Source: Delftia tsuruhatensis (GTDB lineage Bacteria > Pseudomonadota > Gammaproteobacteria > Burkholderiales > Burkholderiaceae_C). From it: DNA of 64,000 bases. The position numbers and the translations under genes were made by a program. Positions within the stretch are counted from its first letter, which is position 1, and each line of letters starts with the position of its first letter. The notes beneath the pieces are model-generated. The model saw only the letters and a list, made by a program, of their open reading frames with translations, made no database searches and was not told where the DNA came from. The stretch is from NCBI RefSeq assembly GCF_903815225.1, contig NZ_LR813084.1, positions 2,584,501-2,648,500 of the forward strand, read 5' to 3'. Shown here one piece after another: positions 52,923 to 64,000 of the stretch.

Positions 52923-53630
52923 GTGAAAAAGCTCTACCCCTCCGCGGAGCAGGCGCTCCAGGGCGTCGTGGCTGACGGGCAACTGCTGGCCGTGGGCGGC
53001 TTCGGCCTGTGCGGCATTCCCGAGGCGCTGATCGACGCGCTGCGCGACAGCGGTGCCAAGGGCCTGACGGTGATCTCGAACAATGCGGGCGTGGATGGCT
53101 TCGGCCTGGGCAAGCTGCTGGAGACGCGCCAGATCAAGAAGATGATCTCGTCCTATGTGGGCGAGAACAAGGAGTTCGAGCGCCAGTACCTGGCCGGCGA
53201 GCTGGAGCTGGAATTCACGCCCCAGGGCACGCTGGCCGAGAAGCTGCGCGCCGGCGGCGCGGGCATTCCCGCCTTCTTCACCAAGACCGGCGTGGGCACC
53301 ATCGTGGCCGAGGGCAAGGAGCTGCGCGAGTTCGACGGCGAGACCTATGTGATGGAGCGCTCGCTCGTGCCCGATGTCTCCCTGGTCAAGGCCCATCGCG
53401 CCGACAAGAGCGGCAACCTGCAGTTCCGCCTGACCGCGCGCAACTTCAATCCCGCCGCCGCCACGGCCGGCAAGGTCTGCATCGTGGAGGTGGAGGAGGT
53501 GGTCGAGGTCGGCGAGATCGCGCCTGACGACATCCACCTGCCCGGCATCTACGTGCACCGCATCGTGCACAACCCGAATCCCGAAAAGCGCATCGAAAAG
53601 CGCACCATCACAGAAAAACAAGGAGCCTGA
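52923..53630 (+). CDS. scoA: 3-oxoacid CoA-transferase subunit A
   Basis: A 235-residue subunit of succinyl-CoA:3-ketoacid CoA-transferase. It shows the family motifs [30 protein letters not shown] and [23 protein letters not shown]. The start is GTG at 52923, behind AAGGAG. Together with ScoB it moves CoA from succinyl-CoA to acetoacetate, feeding ketone-body or polyhydroxybutyrate breakdown into acetyl-CoA. The B subunit follows after 2 bases. Confidence 0.95.
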   Translation: MKKLYPSAEQALQGVVADGQLLAVGGFGLCGIPEALIDALRDSGAKGLTVISNNAGVDGFGLGKLLETRQIKKMISSYVGENKEFERQYLAGELELEFTPQGTLAEKLRAGGAGIPAFFTKTGVGTIVAEGKELREFDGETYVMERSLVPDVSLVKAHRADKSGNLQFRLTARNFNPAAATAGKVCIVEVEEVVEVGEIAPDDIHLPGIYVHRIVHNPNPEKRIEKRTITEKQGA

Positions 53631-53632
53631 CC

Positions 53633-54271
53633 ATGCCCTGGACCCAAGACCAGATGGCCGCCCGCGCGGCCCAAGAACTCGAGGACGGCTTCTACGTCAA
53701 CCTGGGCATCGGCATTCCCACCCTGGTGGCCAACCACACGGGCGACAAGGAAGTGTGGCTGCAGTCCGAGAACGGCATGCTGGGCATCGGCCCCTTCCCG
53801 ACCGAGGACGCCGTGGATGCCGACCTGATCAATGCCGGCAAGCAGACCGTGACCACGATCGCGGGCTCTTCCATCTTCGGCAGCGACCAGTCCTTCGCCA
53901 TGATCCGCGGCGGCAAGATCAACCTGTCCATCCTGGGCGCCATGCAGGTGTCCGAGAAGGGTGACCTGGCCAACTGGATGATTCCGGGCAAGATGGTCAA
54001 GGGCATGGGCGGCGCCATGGACCTGGTGGCCGGTGTCAAGCGCGTCATCGTGCTGATGGAACATGTGGCCAGGAAGAAGGACGGCACGACCGACCTCAAA
54101 ATTCTGCCCGCCTGCACCCTGCCTTTGACCGGCGTGGGCGTGGTGGACCGTATCATCACCGACCTGGGAGTGATGGACGTGACGCCGCAGGGCCTGAAGC
54201 TCGTGGAACTGGCCCCCGAAGTGAGCTTCGAGGAAATCCAGTCCAAGACCGGTGTCACGCTGATCCGCTGA
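53633..54271 (+). CDS. scoB: 3-oxoacid CoA-transferase subunit B
   Basis: A 212-residue subunit carrying the catalytic glutamate Glu46 in [12 protein letters not shown], the residue that forms the enzyme-CoA thioester. Further marks are [59 protein letters not shown] and [21 protein letters not shown]. It follows scoA by two bases and a candidate terminator lies 44 bases after the stop. Confidence 0.95.
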   Translation: MPWTQDQMAARAAQELEDGFYVNLGIGIPTLVANHTGDKEVWLQSENGMLGIGPFPTEDAVDADLINAGKQTVTTIAGSSIFGSDQSFAMIRGGKINLSILGAMQVSEKGDLANWMIPGKMVKGMGGAMDLVAGVKRVIVLMEHVARKKDGTTDLKILPACTLPLTGVGVVDRIITDLGVMDVTPQGLKLVELAPEVSFEEIQSKTGVTLIR

Positions 54272-54314
54272 TTGGTCCACGCAGGGCCGGCGCATGGCGT
54301 CGGCTTTGGAACAG

Positions 54315-54335
54315 GAGCCCGCCATGTGCGGGCTC
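54315..54335 (+). terminator. Hairpin after scoB
   Basis: GAGCCCGC-CATGT-GCGGGCTC is a perfect 8-bp GC-rich stem 44 bases after the scoB stop, followed by only two T. It lies 45 bases before the next gene, so it may end the scoAB transcript. Confidence 0.55.
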
Positions 54336-54379
54336 TTGCGCTCATGTTTTCAAGAATCGAGCCAAGGAGAGTCTTCTTT

Positions 54380-55741
54380 ATGACGGATGCGGCCACGCGC
54401 AGTCCACCGACCGCACAGGGATGGAAAGACGAGGGCGTGCATTTCCTGCGCGCCGTCACCGACATGGCCGAGCATTGCAACGTGGTGACCGGCGAGCCCA
54501 TCTTCAACGACAAGGGCGTCAAGCTCGTGGACAAGGGCGCGCGCATCGACAGCCGCATGTACGAGCGCCTGGTCAAGCACAAGCTGCGCGACGCCATCGA
54601 CAAGCACCTGGGCGTGGACAACCGCGTGGACGTGCTGGCCATCGAGGCCCAGGCCATGGTGCAATGCGAGACCGTGGACCTGATGGGCCGCCTGGTGCAG
54701 TCGCTGGAGGGCACGGACCGGCTGCTGGCACCGCTGCGCCTGATGGTGCTGCCGCCGCAGATCGCCTTCAAGCTGACGGTGATGCGCGAGCAGCGCCCCG
54801 AGCTGTTCGCCCACAGCCTGCAGATGATGCTGGTGGCCATCTACCTGGCACTGCAAAGCGGCTGGAGCGAGCGCGAATGCGGTCCCCTGGCCACGGCGGC
54901 CCTGTTGCACGATGTGGGCATGCTCTACATGGACCCGGCCTGGACCGATCCCAGCTACCGGCTCACGGGTGCCGAGCGCAAGCACCTGGTGGCCCATTCG
55001 GTCACCGCCATGCTCATCATGCGCAGCACGGGGGCGTATTCGCAGGATGTGGAGATGGCCGTGCTCGAGCACCACGAGCGCATGGATGGCACGGGCTATC
55101 CACGCGGCGTCCATGGCGATGCCATCTCCAGGATGGGCCAGATCCTGCTGCTGGCCGAGGTGGTCTCGGCTTTCTTCGACAAGTTCCAGGACCTGCCGGG
55201 CCAGCGCCTGTCGCTGATGCTGCGCATGAACCACCGGCGCTACCCTGCGGACCTGGTGGGCATCCTGCTGCCGCTGCTGTATGACGAGATATCACCGGGC
55301 ACGCCGCTGCCGCCCCTGCAGGCCGAGGTCACGCACAGCGTGGCGGCCCTGTCGGCCGCCTTCCAGATGTGGGAGACGCTGAGCCAGTCCTTTCCCGAGC
55401 GCTGGCAGGCCATGCCCGACCACCAGGCGGCCGTCTACATCGAATCGAGCATCGGTGGGCTGCAAAAGCAGCTGGCCGAGGCCGGCCTGCACCCCAACCA
55501 GCACACCACCTTGCTGGCCTATCTCAAGGACGACGTGCAGGGCATGAGCGAGCTGGCCCTGCTCAGCCGCGAGGCCCTGTGGCAGCTGCAGGCCATCGTC
55601 AACGCCTGCCTGCGCCGCTGGCCCGGCATCCATGCCCGCGCGCATGCCGTGGACAGCGCCGTCGCGCAGTGGTGCGATGCCTGCATGCAGATCGACGCCG
55701 GATCGCCGCCAGGCGGTGCAGCGCGAGCGCCAGCGCACTGA
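54380..55741 (+). CDS. HD-GYP domain cyclic-di-GMP phosphodiesterase
   Basis: A 453-residue soluble protein. The HD-GYP domain is at about 140-290 with metal-binding His145 (FAHS), His177-Asp178 (LLHDVGM), His206, His231-His232 (EHHERMDG) and DGTGYP (236-241), all intact, so it should degrade c-di-GMP. The N-terminal 130 residues have no receiver domain and are unassigned; the C-terminal 160 residues are helical. The start at 54380 has AAGGAGA before it. A strong terminator follows. It is probably involved in motility or biofilm control, with no target gene nearby. Confidence 0.9.
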   Translation: MTDAATRSPPTAQGWKDEGVHFLRAVTDMAEHCNVVTGEPIFNDKGVKLVDKGARIDSRMYERLVKHKLRDAIDKHLGVDNRVDVLAIEAQAMVQCETVDLMGRLVQSLEGTDRLLAPLRLMVLPPQIAFKLTVMREQRPELFAHSLQMMLVAIYLALQSGWSERECGPLATAALLHDVGMLYMDPAWTDPSYRLTGAERKHLVAHSVTAMLIMRSTGAYSQDVEMAVLEHHERMDGTGYPRGVHGDAISRMGQILLLAEVVSAFFDKFQDLPGQRLSLMLRMNHRRYPADLVGILLPLLYDEISPGTPLPPLQAEVTHSVAALSAAFQMWETLSQSFPERWQAMPDHQAAVYIESSIGGLQKQLAEAGLHPNQHTTLLAYLKDDVQGMSELALLSREALWQLQAIVNACLRRWPGIHARAHAVDSAVAQWCDACMQIDAGSPPGGAARAPAH

Positions 55742-55744
55742 GAC

Positions 55745-55767
55745 AGCCGGGCTTGCCCGGCTTTTTT
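55745..55767 (+). terminator. Rho-independent terminator after the HD-GYP gene
   Basis: AGCCGGGC-TT-GCCCGGCT followed by a run of T forms a textbook terminator four bases after the stop codon and 33 bases before the imuA LexA box. Confidence 0.9.
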
Positions 55768-55799
55768 ACATCCGTGGATCTCTTGGGAAATCAATGATG

Positions 55800-55815
55800 C
55801 TGTATATTTATACAG
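55800..55815. promoter_or_regulatory. LexA (SOS) box of the imuA-imuB-dnaE2 operon
   Basis: CTGTATATTTATACAG is a near-perfect 16-base LexA operator, 17 bases before the imuA start. It covers the probable promoter, as expected for a tightly repressed SOS gene. Confidence 0.9.
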
Positions 55816-55832
55816 TATTTGAGATTTTCCCC

Positions 55833-56696
55833 ATGACCACGTCCCACGCCTCCCAACCTGCGCAGTCCGCCCCCATGGCGGGCGCGGCGCGTGTGCTGAC
55901 CCAGTTGCAGGGCGTGTGGCGTGGCGATGGCTGGCAGCAGGCGCTGCAGCAGCGGGTCCAGCCTTCGGGCCATGCGCTGCTGGATGCGCAATTGCCGGGC
56001 GGGGGCTGGCCGCTGGGCGCCATGGTCGAGCTGCTGCAACCTGCGCATGGCCATGCCGAATGGTCGCTGTTGCTGCCGGGCCTGGCGGCCCTGATGCAGC
56101 GCAGCGCGGGGCAGGTGGTGCTGGTGGCGCCGCCTTGCAGGCCTTTTGCGCCGGGCCTGGACGCGGCAGGCGTGGAGGCGCACCGGCTGTGCTGCGTGGA
56201 GGCCGACACCCACCCCAGTGCCCACCCGGCCGGCGATGGCACAGGGCTGGCCTGGGTCTGTGAGCAGGCACTGCGCTGCCGTGATGTGCTGGCCGTGCTG
56301 GCCTGGCTGCCGGCCGGCCTGCCCATGGCCACGCTGCGCCGGCTGCAATGGGCGGCCGCTGCCCAGGGGCGCATTCTGTGGCTGTGGCGCGAGGCCTCGG
56401 CCGCCTTGCAGACGGTGGCCTCGCCCGCGCCGCTGCGGCTGCGCGTGGAGACAGAGCCGGGCGAAGGCGGCACGCCGGCCTGCCTGCGCGTGCAGTTGCT
56501 CAAGCGCCGAGGACCTGCGCTGGAGCACCCCTTGAAGCTGCCGCTGCACCACTGGGCCTGGCAGGACGTGCTGCAGGCTCAGGCCCAGCGGCGCACCCGG
56601 CAGGCGGACGAGGCGCAGCGCTGGCTTCATGGACACGGGCAATTGCTGCCCGCCGGGGCGCCTGCCCTGCAGGCGGCAGCGCACACCCTGGGGTGA
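55833..56696 (+). CDS. imuA: ImuA, RecA-like subunit of the mutasome
   Basis: A 287-residue protein with RecA/SulA-type sequence (HALLDAQLPGGGWPLGAMVELLQPAHGHAEWSLLLPGLAALM). The expected phosphate-loop region is degenerate, as in known ImuA proteins. It is required with ImuB and DnaE2 for damage-induced mutagenesis. The start at 55833 is the first ATG after the LexA box. The next gene, imuB, begins 6 bases after the stop. Confidence 0.92.
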   Translation: MTTSHASQPAQSAPMAGAARVLTQLQGVWRGDGWQQALQQRVQPSGHALLDAQLPGGGWPLGAMVELLQPAHGHAEWSLLLPGLAALMQRSAGQVVLVAPPCRPFAPGLDAAGVEAHRLCCVEADTHPSAHPAGDGTGLAWVCEQALRCRDVLAVLAWLPAGLPMATLRRLQWAAAAQGRILWLWREASAALQTVASPAPLRLRVETEPGEGGTPACLRVQLLKRRGPALEHPLKLPLHHWAWQDVLQAQAQRRTRQADEAQRWLHGHGQLLPAGAPALQAAAHTLG

Positions 56697-56702
56697 GATG
56701 CC

Positions 56703-58188
56703 ATGGCACAGTCGAATCAAGCACTGCACTGGATCGCGTGGCCGCTGCATGGCGCGCAGGGCGATGATCATGGCGACGGTGATGGCGGGGGCAACGCCTG
56801 TGCCCGGCAGGCCTGGTGGGCCCTGCGCTGGACGCCGCGCGTGGCGCTCTGGTACGGGGAAGGGCAGGCCGTGGCGTTGATGGAGGTGGGCAGCGTGGAG
56901 CGCCTGTGGGGTGGCCGCCAGACCATGCTGCTGGGCCTGCTGCGCGCGCTGCGTGAACAGCAGCTCGAGGGTGGGCAGGCGGACGCCCCCCGGATGTTGT
57001 CCTGGGCCCGGGGCGCCACGGCGTGGCAGGCGCTGGCGCGTCTGCGCTGGCGCATGCAGGACACGGATTCGCGCCAGCCCTGGCCGTCTGCCGACGCACT
57101 GCCCATCTGGACACTGCCCGCACTGGAGCCGCATGCGCCGGCCCTGGAGCGCATGGGCTGCCGCCGATGGGGCGACCTGCGCGCCCTGCCGCGCGCGGGC
57201 CTGGCGCGGCGCATCGGGCTGCCGGCCCTGCTGACGCTGGACCAGGCCTATGGCAGCAGCCCCCATGCGCTTGACTGGCTGGAACTGCCCGAGCACTTCG
57301 CATTGCGCGCCGACCTGGGCTATCCGGCCAGCGACGCCCAGGCCCTGCTGCAGGCCGCCCGGCCCCTGCTGCGTGCGCTGCAGGCCTGGCTGCAGGCCCG
57401 CCACCAGGGCGTGCTGGGCCTGCAACTGCGCTGGCACCACGATCTGCGGCGCGTGGACGGCACGGAGCTGCCGGCCTGGGAAGCGCTGGACATCCGCACG
57501 GCCCGGCCTGCCCAGGCGCTGGAGCACATGGAGCGCCTGCTGCGCGAACGCCTGGCCCGCACGCCCTGGCGCGCGCCTGCGGACATGCTGGAGCTGGTGG
57601 CGTTGGACACCGCGCCTTTCGCGGCCGATGCCGGCAGTTGCCTGCCACCGGCCGCGCCCGGCCCGGCGCCGCTGGGCGAGGCGGCAGGCGCGGCGGGTGG
57701 GGCCAGCGGCATGGCCTGGCATGAATGGGTGGAGCGCGTCTCGGCCCGCCGTGGTGCGCAGGGCGTGCGGGTGGCGCAACTGCAATCGGACCACCGGCCC
57801 GAGGCCATGCAGCGCTGGACACCGGCCTGCGAGTCCTTGCAGACCCCGCAGGCACCGAGGCGGCCCGCGCACGCGCGCAAGGCTGCCAACCCCTGGCAGG
57901 GCCTGCTGCCGCCCTGGCTGCTCGATCCGCCCCAGCCGCTGCTCCTGCAGGGCAGCCGCCCTTGCTGGCAGGGGCCGCTGCAATTGCTGGCCGGCCCCTA
58001 TCGGCTGGAGGCCGGCTGGTGGGGAGAGCCGCAGGCCGATGCGGCGCTGGCCGTGCGCGACTATTTCGTGGCCAGCAACGCGGCTGTCGGCCATGTCTGG
58101 ATCTACCGCGAGCGTGCGCCTGCATCGGAGCGGCTGCCAGGCATGCCGGCCCTGCTGTCGCCCGCCGCCTGGTTTGCGCAAGGCATCT

Positions 58189-58196
<8 letters not shown>
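56703..58196 (+). CDS. imuB: ImuB, Y-family polymerase-like protein lacking catalytic acids
   Basis: A 497-residue Y-family homologue. The palm region (RVALWYGEGQAVALMEVGSVERLWGGRQTMLLGLLRAL) has no DxD-type catalytic pair, so the protein acts as an adaptor, linking ImuA, DnaE2 and the beta clamp, not as a polymerase. The helix-hairpin-helix region is LERMGCRRWGDLRALPRAGLARRIG. It overlaps the start of dnaE2 by 8 bases, so the two are translationally coupled. Confidence 0.93.
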
Positions 58197-61551
<3,355 letters not shown>

Positions 61552-61570
61552 GGGTGCTGCCTAAGCAGCC

Positions 61571-62071
61571 TCAGGCCATGCGGCTGTCCGCTCGGATGTC
61601 GGGCATCTGGTCGATACGCTTGCCGAACCAGCCGATGCGCTCGGTCTGGCGCACATCCAGCCTGGGCACATAGGGCTTGATGTCGAGCACGGGCGTGCCG
61701 TCCAGCATGTCGTTGCCCAGGAAGTACAGCACCAGCTCCTCGCGCCGCACCAGACGCACGATGGACAGGCCCAGCCGGTTGGGGCGCGCCGGGGCGCGCG
61801 TGGCGAATACGCCATGGCTGCTGTCGTCCATGAAGGGGACGACCTCCAGCTTTTCCACGGCCTGGTGCAGGTGTGTGACGAGGATCAGGTAGTCAAAGCC
61901 CTCGATGTCGCGCAGGCCGGCCTCGAATTCGGCAAGCACCTCGATGCGTCCCGGTTCGTCGGGCGCGCCGGCGGTCTGTATCGGCATGCCCACGGGATCG
62001 GTGAAGCGGCTGCGCACCCAGGCGATGGGGCGGCAGGCGATGGCCTGCGGGCTGTCGGCTGCCGTGCTCAT
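61571..62071 (-). CDS. trmO: TrmO/TsaA-family protein (tRNA t6A37 methyltransferase family)
   Basis: A 166-residue protein of the TsaA/UPF0066 fold. It has IAWVRSRFTDPVGMPIQ near the N-terminus, DYLILVTHLH, and the SAM-binding GVFATRAPARPNRLGLSIVRLV. The E. coli enzyme methylates the t6A base of threonine tRNA and has an extra C-terminal domain that this shorter protein lacks. It is second in a two-gene unit after a ModE-like regulator, overlapping by 4 bases, so a role tied to molybdate or another signal is also possible. Convergent with dnaE2. Confidence 0.8.
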   Translation of the reverse strand: MSTAADSPQAIACRPIAWVRSRFTDPVGMPIQTAGAPDEPGRIEVLAEFEAGLRDIEGFDYLILVTHLHQAVEKLEVVPFMDDSSHGVFATRAPARPNRLGLSIVRLVRREELVLYFLGNDMLDGTPVLDIKPYVPRLDVRQTERIGWFGKRIDQMPDIRADSRMA

Positions 62072-62430
62072 GCGGCCGTGCCCTGCGGGTTGAGCAGGCG
62101 GGTGAGGGCGGCGATGTCGGCCGCTGCCGCCATGCGCGCCGTTGTCTCGATGGCGCGGTAGTGGCGCACGATGGCCTCGCCCGTGGAAGTCAGGGAAGCG
62201 CCGCCGCCATGCGCCCCGCCCGCGGCCGTGTTGACGGCCGGCGTCTGCAGCGCACGGTTCATCTCATCGACCAGCACCCAGGCGCGGCGGTAGGACATGC
62301 CCAGCGCGCGCGCGGCGGCCGAGATGGAGCCCGCTTCGGCGATGGCTTCAAGCAACTGGACCTTGCCGGGGCCGATGGCGATGGTGCCGTCGTTGTATAC
62401 GCGCAGGCGGAACTGGACTTTGGAGGTCAT
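62068..62430 (-). CDS. ModE-type winged helix-turn-helix regulator (N-terminal domain only)
   Basis: A 120-residue protein matching the ModE DNA-binding domain: RLRVYNDGTIAIGPGKVQLLEAIAEAGSISAAARALGMSYRRAWVLVDEMNRAL, then the family's GGGASLTSTGEAIVRHYRAIE. The molybdate-binding MOP domains of full ModE are absent. Such short forms occur in molybdenum or nitrogenase regulons and with LysR-like roles. It is co-transcribed with the TrmO-family gene (ATGA overlap). Whether it senses molybdate, directly or with a partner, cannot be told. Confidence 0.85.
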   Translation of the reverse strand: MTSKVQFRLRVYNDGTIAIGPGKVQLLEAIAEAGSISAAARALGMSYRRAWVLVDEMNRALQTPAVNTAAGGAHGGGASLTSTGEAIVRHYRAIETTARMAAAADIAALTRLLNPQGTAA

Positions 62431-62579
62431 GGGAAAACGGAAGCGGAAAAAGCAGGCTCAGGAAAAGCAAACGATCAAGCCTAAGCGAAATCCGCGCCCT
62501 GCGCCCGGCCGGGGCCTTAGTGAAAATACGCAATGCATTCCTGCTATGGCGGGCTACGGTCGGCCCATGCCGGCAGGGT

Positions 62580-64000
62580 TCAGCGCCTGGTCACCTCGGC
62601 CAGGATGCGCTGGCACTGCGCATCCTCCTCGGCGGCAGGCACCGTCAGCGGCACCAGGGCCAGCGCGGCCGGTGCCGCGATGGCGGCAGCCACGGCGGCA
62701 CCCGCGCGCAGCAGCAACGGGCCGGGCTCCACGCCGACCTGGGGGTGGGCGAAGCTGCCGCGCACGTACAGCGGCGTGCGCAGCGAGAAGAACTTCCACT
62801 TGAGCGACTCCGGCTTGATGTGCAGGTCCATGGTCTCCTGGGCCAGGCTGATCTGACCCGTGGCCTCGACGATGGCCTCGGGCGTGGCCAGCTTGACGTT
62901 GCGCGTGCGCGCCAGGCCCTTTTGCACGCTGAAATCCGCCACGGCACAGTTGAGCTGCACTTCCTTGTCCTCGCCGAACAGCTTGGCCACGACAACGCTG
63001 CCCAGATTCAGTGCGGCCAGGTCCAGCAACTGCTTGCTGAAGCGTCCGTCGCGCACATACAGCCGGATGTCGCCCGAGCTGCTGCCCAGCCATTCGGCGA
63101 TGGACTGGCCGCGGCCCTCCAGCGCCAGGACGCCGTCCATGCGGCCCAGGCTTTTCTTCATCAGTTCGATCTCAGGGAACAGCGCCGACAACTGCATGCC
63201 TTCCACGCGGCCCTTGAGGTTGGCCTTGGCGGGCTGGGGGCCGCTGTCGACCACCGCATCGATGTCGAGCTTGCCCTTGGCCATGCCGAAACGCAGCGGC
63301 GACAGGCGCAGCACACCGTTGTCCATGATGGCGTGGACACTGAAGTCCTCGATGGGCAGGGCCTGGGGCCGCTCGATGCGGTCGCTCCTGAAACGCAGGT
63401 CCATGTCCATGGCCGTCCAGGCGCGGGTCTCGAAGCGCTGGGCGGGCAGGGCCTTGCCGCTGGCCGCTTCCTTGTTTTTCTGGCCCTGCTGGGTCGAAGG
63501 CGCGCCGATCACCGGGCCCAGATCGGCCAGGCGCAGCTTGCGCGATGCCAGGTCGCCCGTGAGCCGGGGGCGGGGCTCGCCCGAGGTGTAGTGCAGCGCG
63601 CCGCGCAGGTCGCTTTGGCCGACGCGGCCCTCGAAGTCCTGGTAGGCCCAGACGGCGCGGCCCGGCTGCAGGCTGCCGACCAGGCGGCCGTTGGTGTCGA
63701 AGGCAGGCGTGCGCGGCAGCAGCAGCCCGGTCAGCGGGAACAGGTCGGCCATGCTGGCGCCGCGCAACCGCACCTGCAGATCCATGCCCTCCAGCGCCTT
63801 GGGGTTGTCGAGCGTGCCCTGCGCCTGGGCATGCAGGCTGCCGGCGCTGGCCCACAGCCTGACGGGAAATTGCGCGCTGCCGGACTGCAGGTCCAGCACC
63901 GGCCCCACCAGGCCCCGGGCCTCGATGGTGGCCTTGGCGATGTGGCCGGTCAGGCCGACGCGCATGCCATAGGGAAACTCGGCGCTGGGCGGCTGCACGA
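62580..64000 (-). CDS. AsmA-family protein (C-terminal part; N-terminus beyond the window)
   Basis: About 470 C-terminal residues of a large envelope protein of the AsmA family (AsmA/YhjG-like). Repeated beta-rich stretches such as GTLDNPKALEGMDLQVRLRGASMADLFPLTGLLLPRTPAF and DNGVLRLSPLRFGMAKGKLDIDAVVDS, and the closing region GVLALEGRGQSIAEWLGSSSGDIRLYVRDGRFSKQLLDLAALNLGSVV, are characteristic. The proteins form long grooves in the periplasm thought to carry phospholipid between membranes. The end is hydrophobic (LLRAGAAVAAAIAAPAALALVPLTV). The gene is on the minus strand and enters from the right edge. Confidence 0.88.
   Translation of the reverse strand, partial: VQPPSAEFPYGMRVGLTGHIAKATIEARGLVGPVLDLQSGSAQFPVRLWASAGSLHAQAQGTLDNPKALEGMDLQVRLRGASMADLFPLTGLLLPRTPAFDTNGRLVGSLQPGRAVWAYQDFEGRVGQSDLRGALHYTSGEPRPRLTGDLASRKLRLADLGPVIGAPSTQQGQKNKEAASGKALPAQRFETRAWTAMDMDLRFRSDRIERPQALPIEDFSVHAIMDNGVLRLSPLRFGMAKGKLDIDAVVDSGPQPAKANLKGRVEGMQLSALFPEIELMKKSLGRMDGVLALEGRGQSIAEWLGSSSGDIRLYVRDGRFSKQLLDLAALNLGSVVVAKLFGEDKEVQLNCAVADFSVQKGLARTRNVKLATPEAIVEATGQISLAQETMDLHIKPESLKWKFFSLRTPLYVRGSFAHPQVGVEPGPLLLRAGAAVAAAIAAPAALALVPLTVPAAEEDAQCQRILAEVTRR

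Overview
The window is high-GC DNA with the gene content of a beta-proteobacterium of the Comamonadaceae, most like Delftia or Comamonas. The signs are four Bug/TctC-type tripartite-tricarboxylate receptors, many LysR regulators paired with small catabolic operons, an imuA-imuB-dnaE2 cassette, and an IF-1 gene with a TTG start. I see no rRNA, tRNA, IS element, integrase or CRISPR array. Genus assignment is inference.

Layout. 0-4.1 kb: a LacI-regulated ABC importer (binding protein, two permeases, start of the ATPase). 4.2-8.3 kb: a LysR regulator divergent from a Bug receptor, an intradiol ring-cleavage dioxygenase and an HpaH-type hydratase, then an SMR efflux pump. 8.6-11.3 kb: a GntP permease, a DUF3224 gene behind a LexA-type box, and a structured leader followed by a 72-residue protein and infA. 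11.4-13.3 kb: a methionine-rich MXKDX protein with a Tat-exported SUOX-family molybdoenzyme and its cytochrome b, matching the MrpX/YedY1/YedZ1 hypochlorite-defence set. 13.9-16.0 kb: a lower-GC secreted subtilase.

16.3-23.6 kb is an accessory block. It holds an XRE regulator with twin palindromes and a complete type II CBASS anti-phage operon (CD-NTase, Cap2 E1/E2, Cap3 JAMM protease, Cap5 HNH-SAVED nuclease), with a divergent CapW-type WYL repressor. 23.7-29.2 kb: a MocR regulator, small conserved proteins, and a LysR/hydrolase/Bug unit. 29.2-38.5 kb: an operon of D-serine ammonia-lyase, a dipeptide-type ABC importer and an M81 (MlrC) peptidase, divergent from a LysR regulator; it looks like a system that imports and breaks down a D-amino-acid-containing compound. 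38.5-47.9 kb: a second catabolic cluster with a xanthine-dehydrogenase-type molybdoenzyme, 2Fe-2S subunit, tri-heme cytochrome c (reading frame broken at poly-C tracts), SDR reductase, acyl-CoA synthetase and Bug receptor.

48.2-64 kb: metNI plus an acireductone-dioxygenase-type cupin, a catalase with an OxyR-like half site, a PAS-LuxR regulator divergent from scoAB, an intact HD-GYP phosphodiesterase, the SOS-controlled imuA-imuB-dnaE2 mutasome, a TrmO/ModE-like pair and the C-terminal part of an AsmA-family protein.

The most useful leads are the complete CBASS locus with its own regulators, the second LexA-type box in front of DUF3224, the methionine-rich oxidant-scavenging module, the D-Ser/M81 operon and the frameshifted cytochrome. 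All coordinates and motifs were read by eye; family names rest on motif recognition, not on a search.
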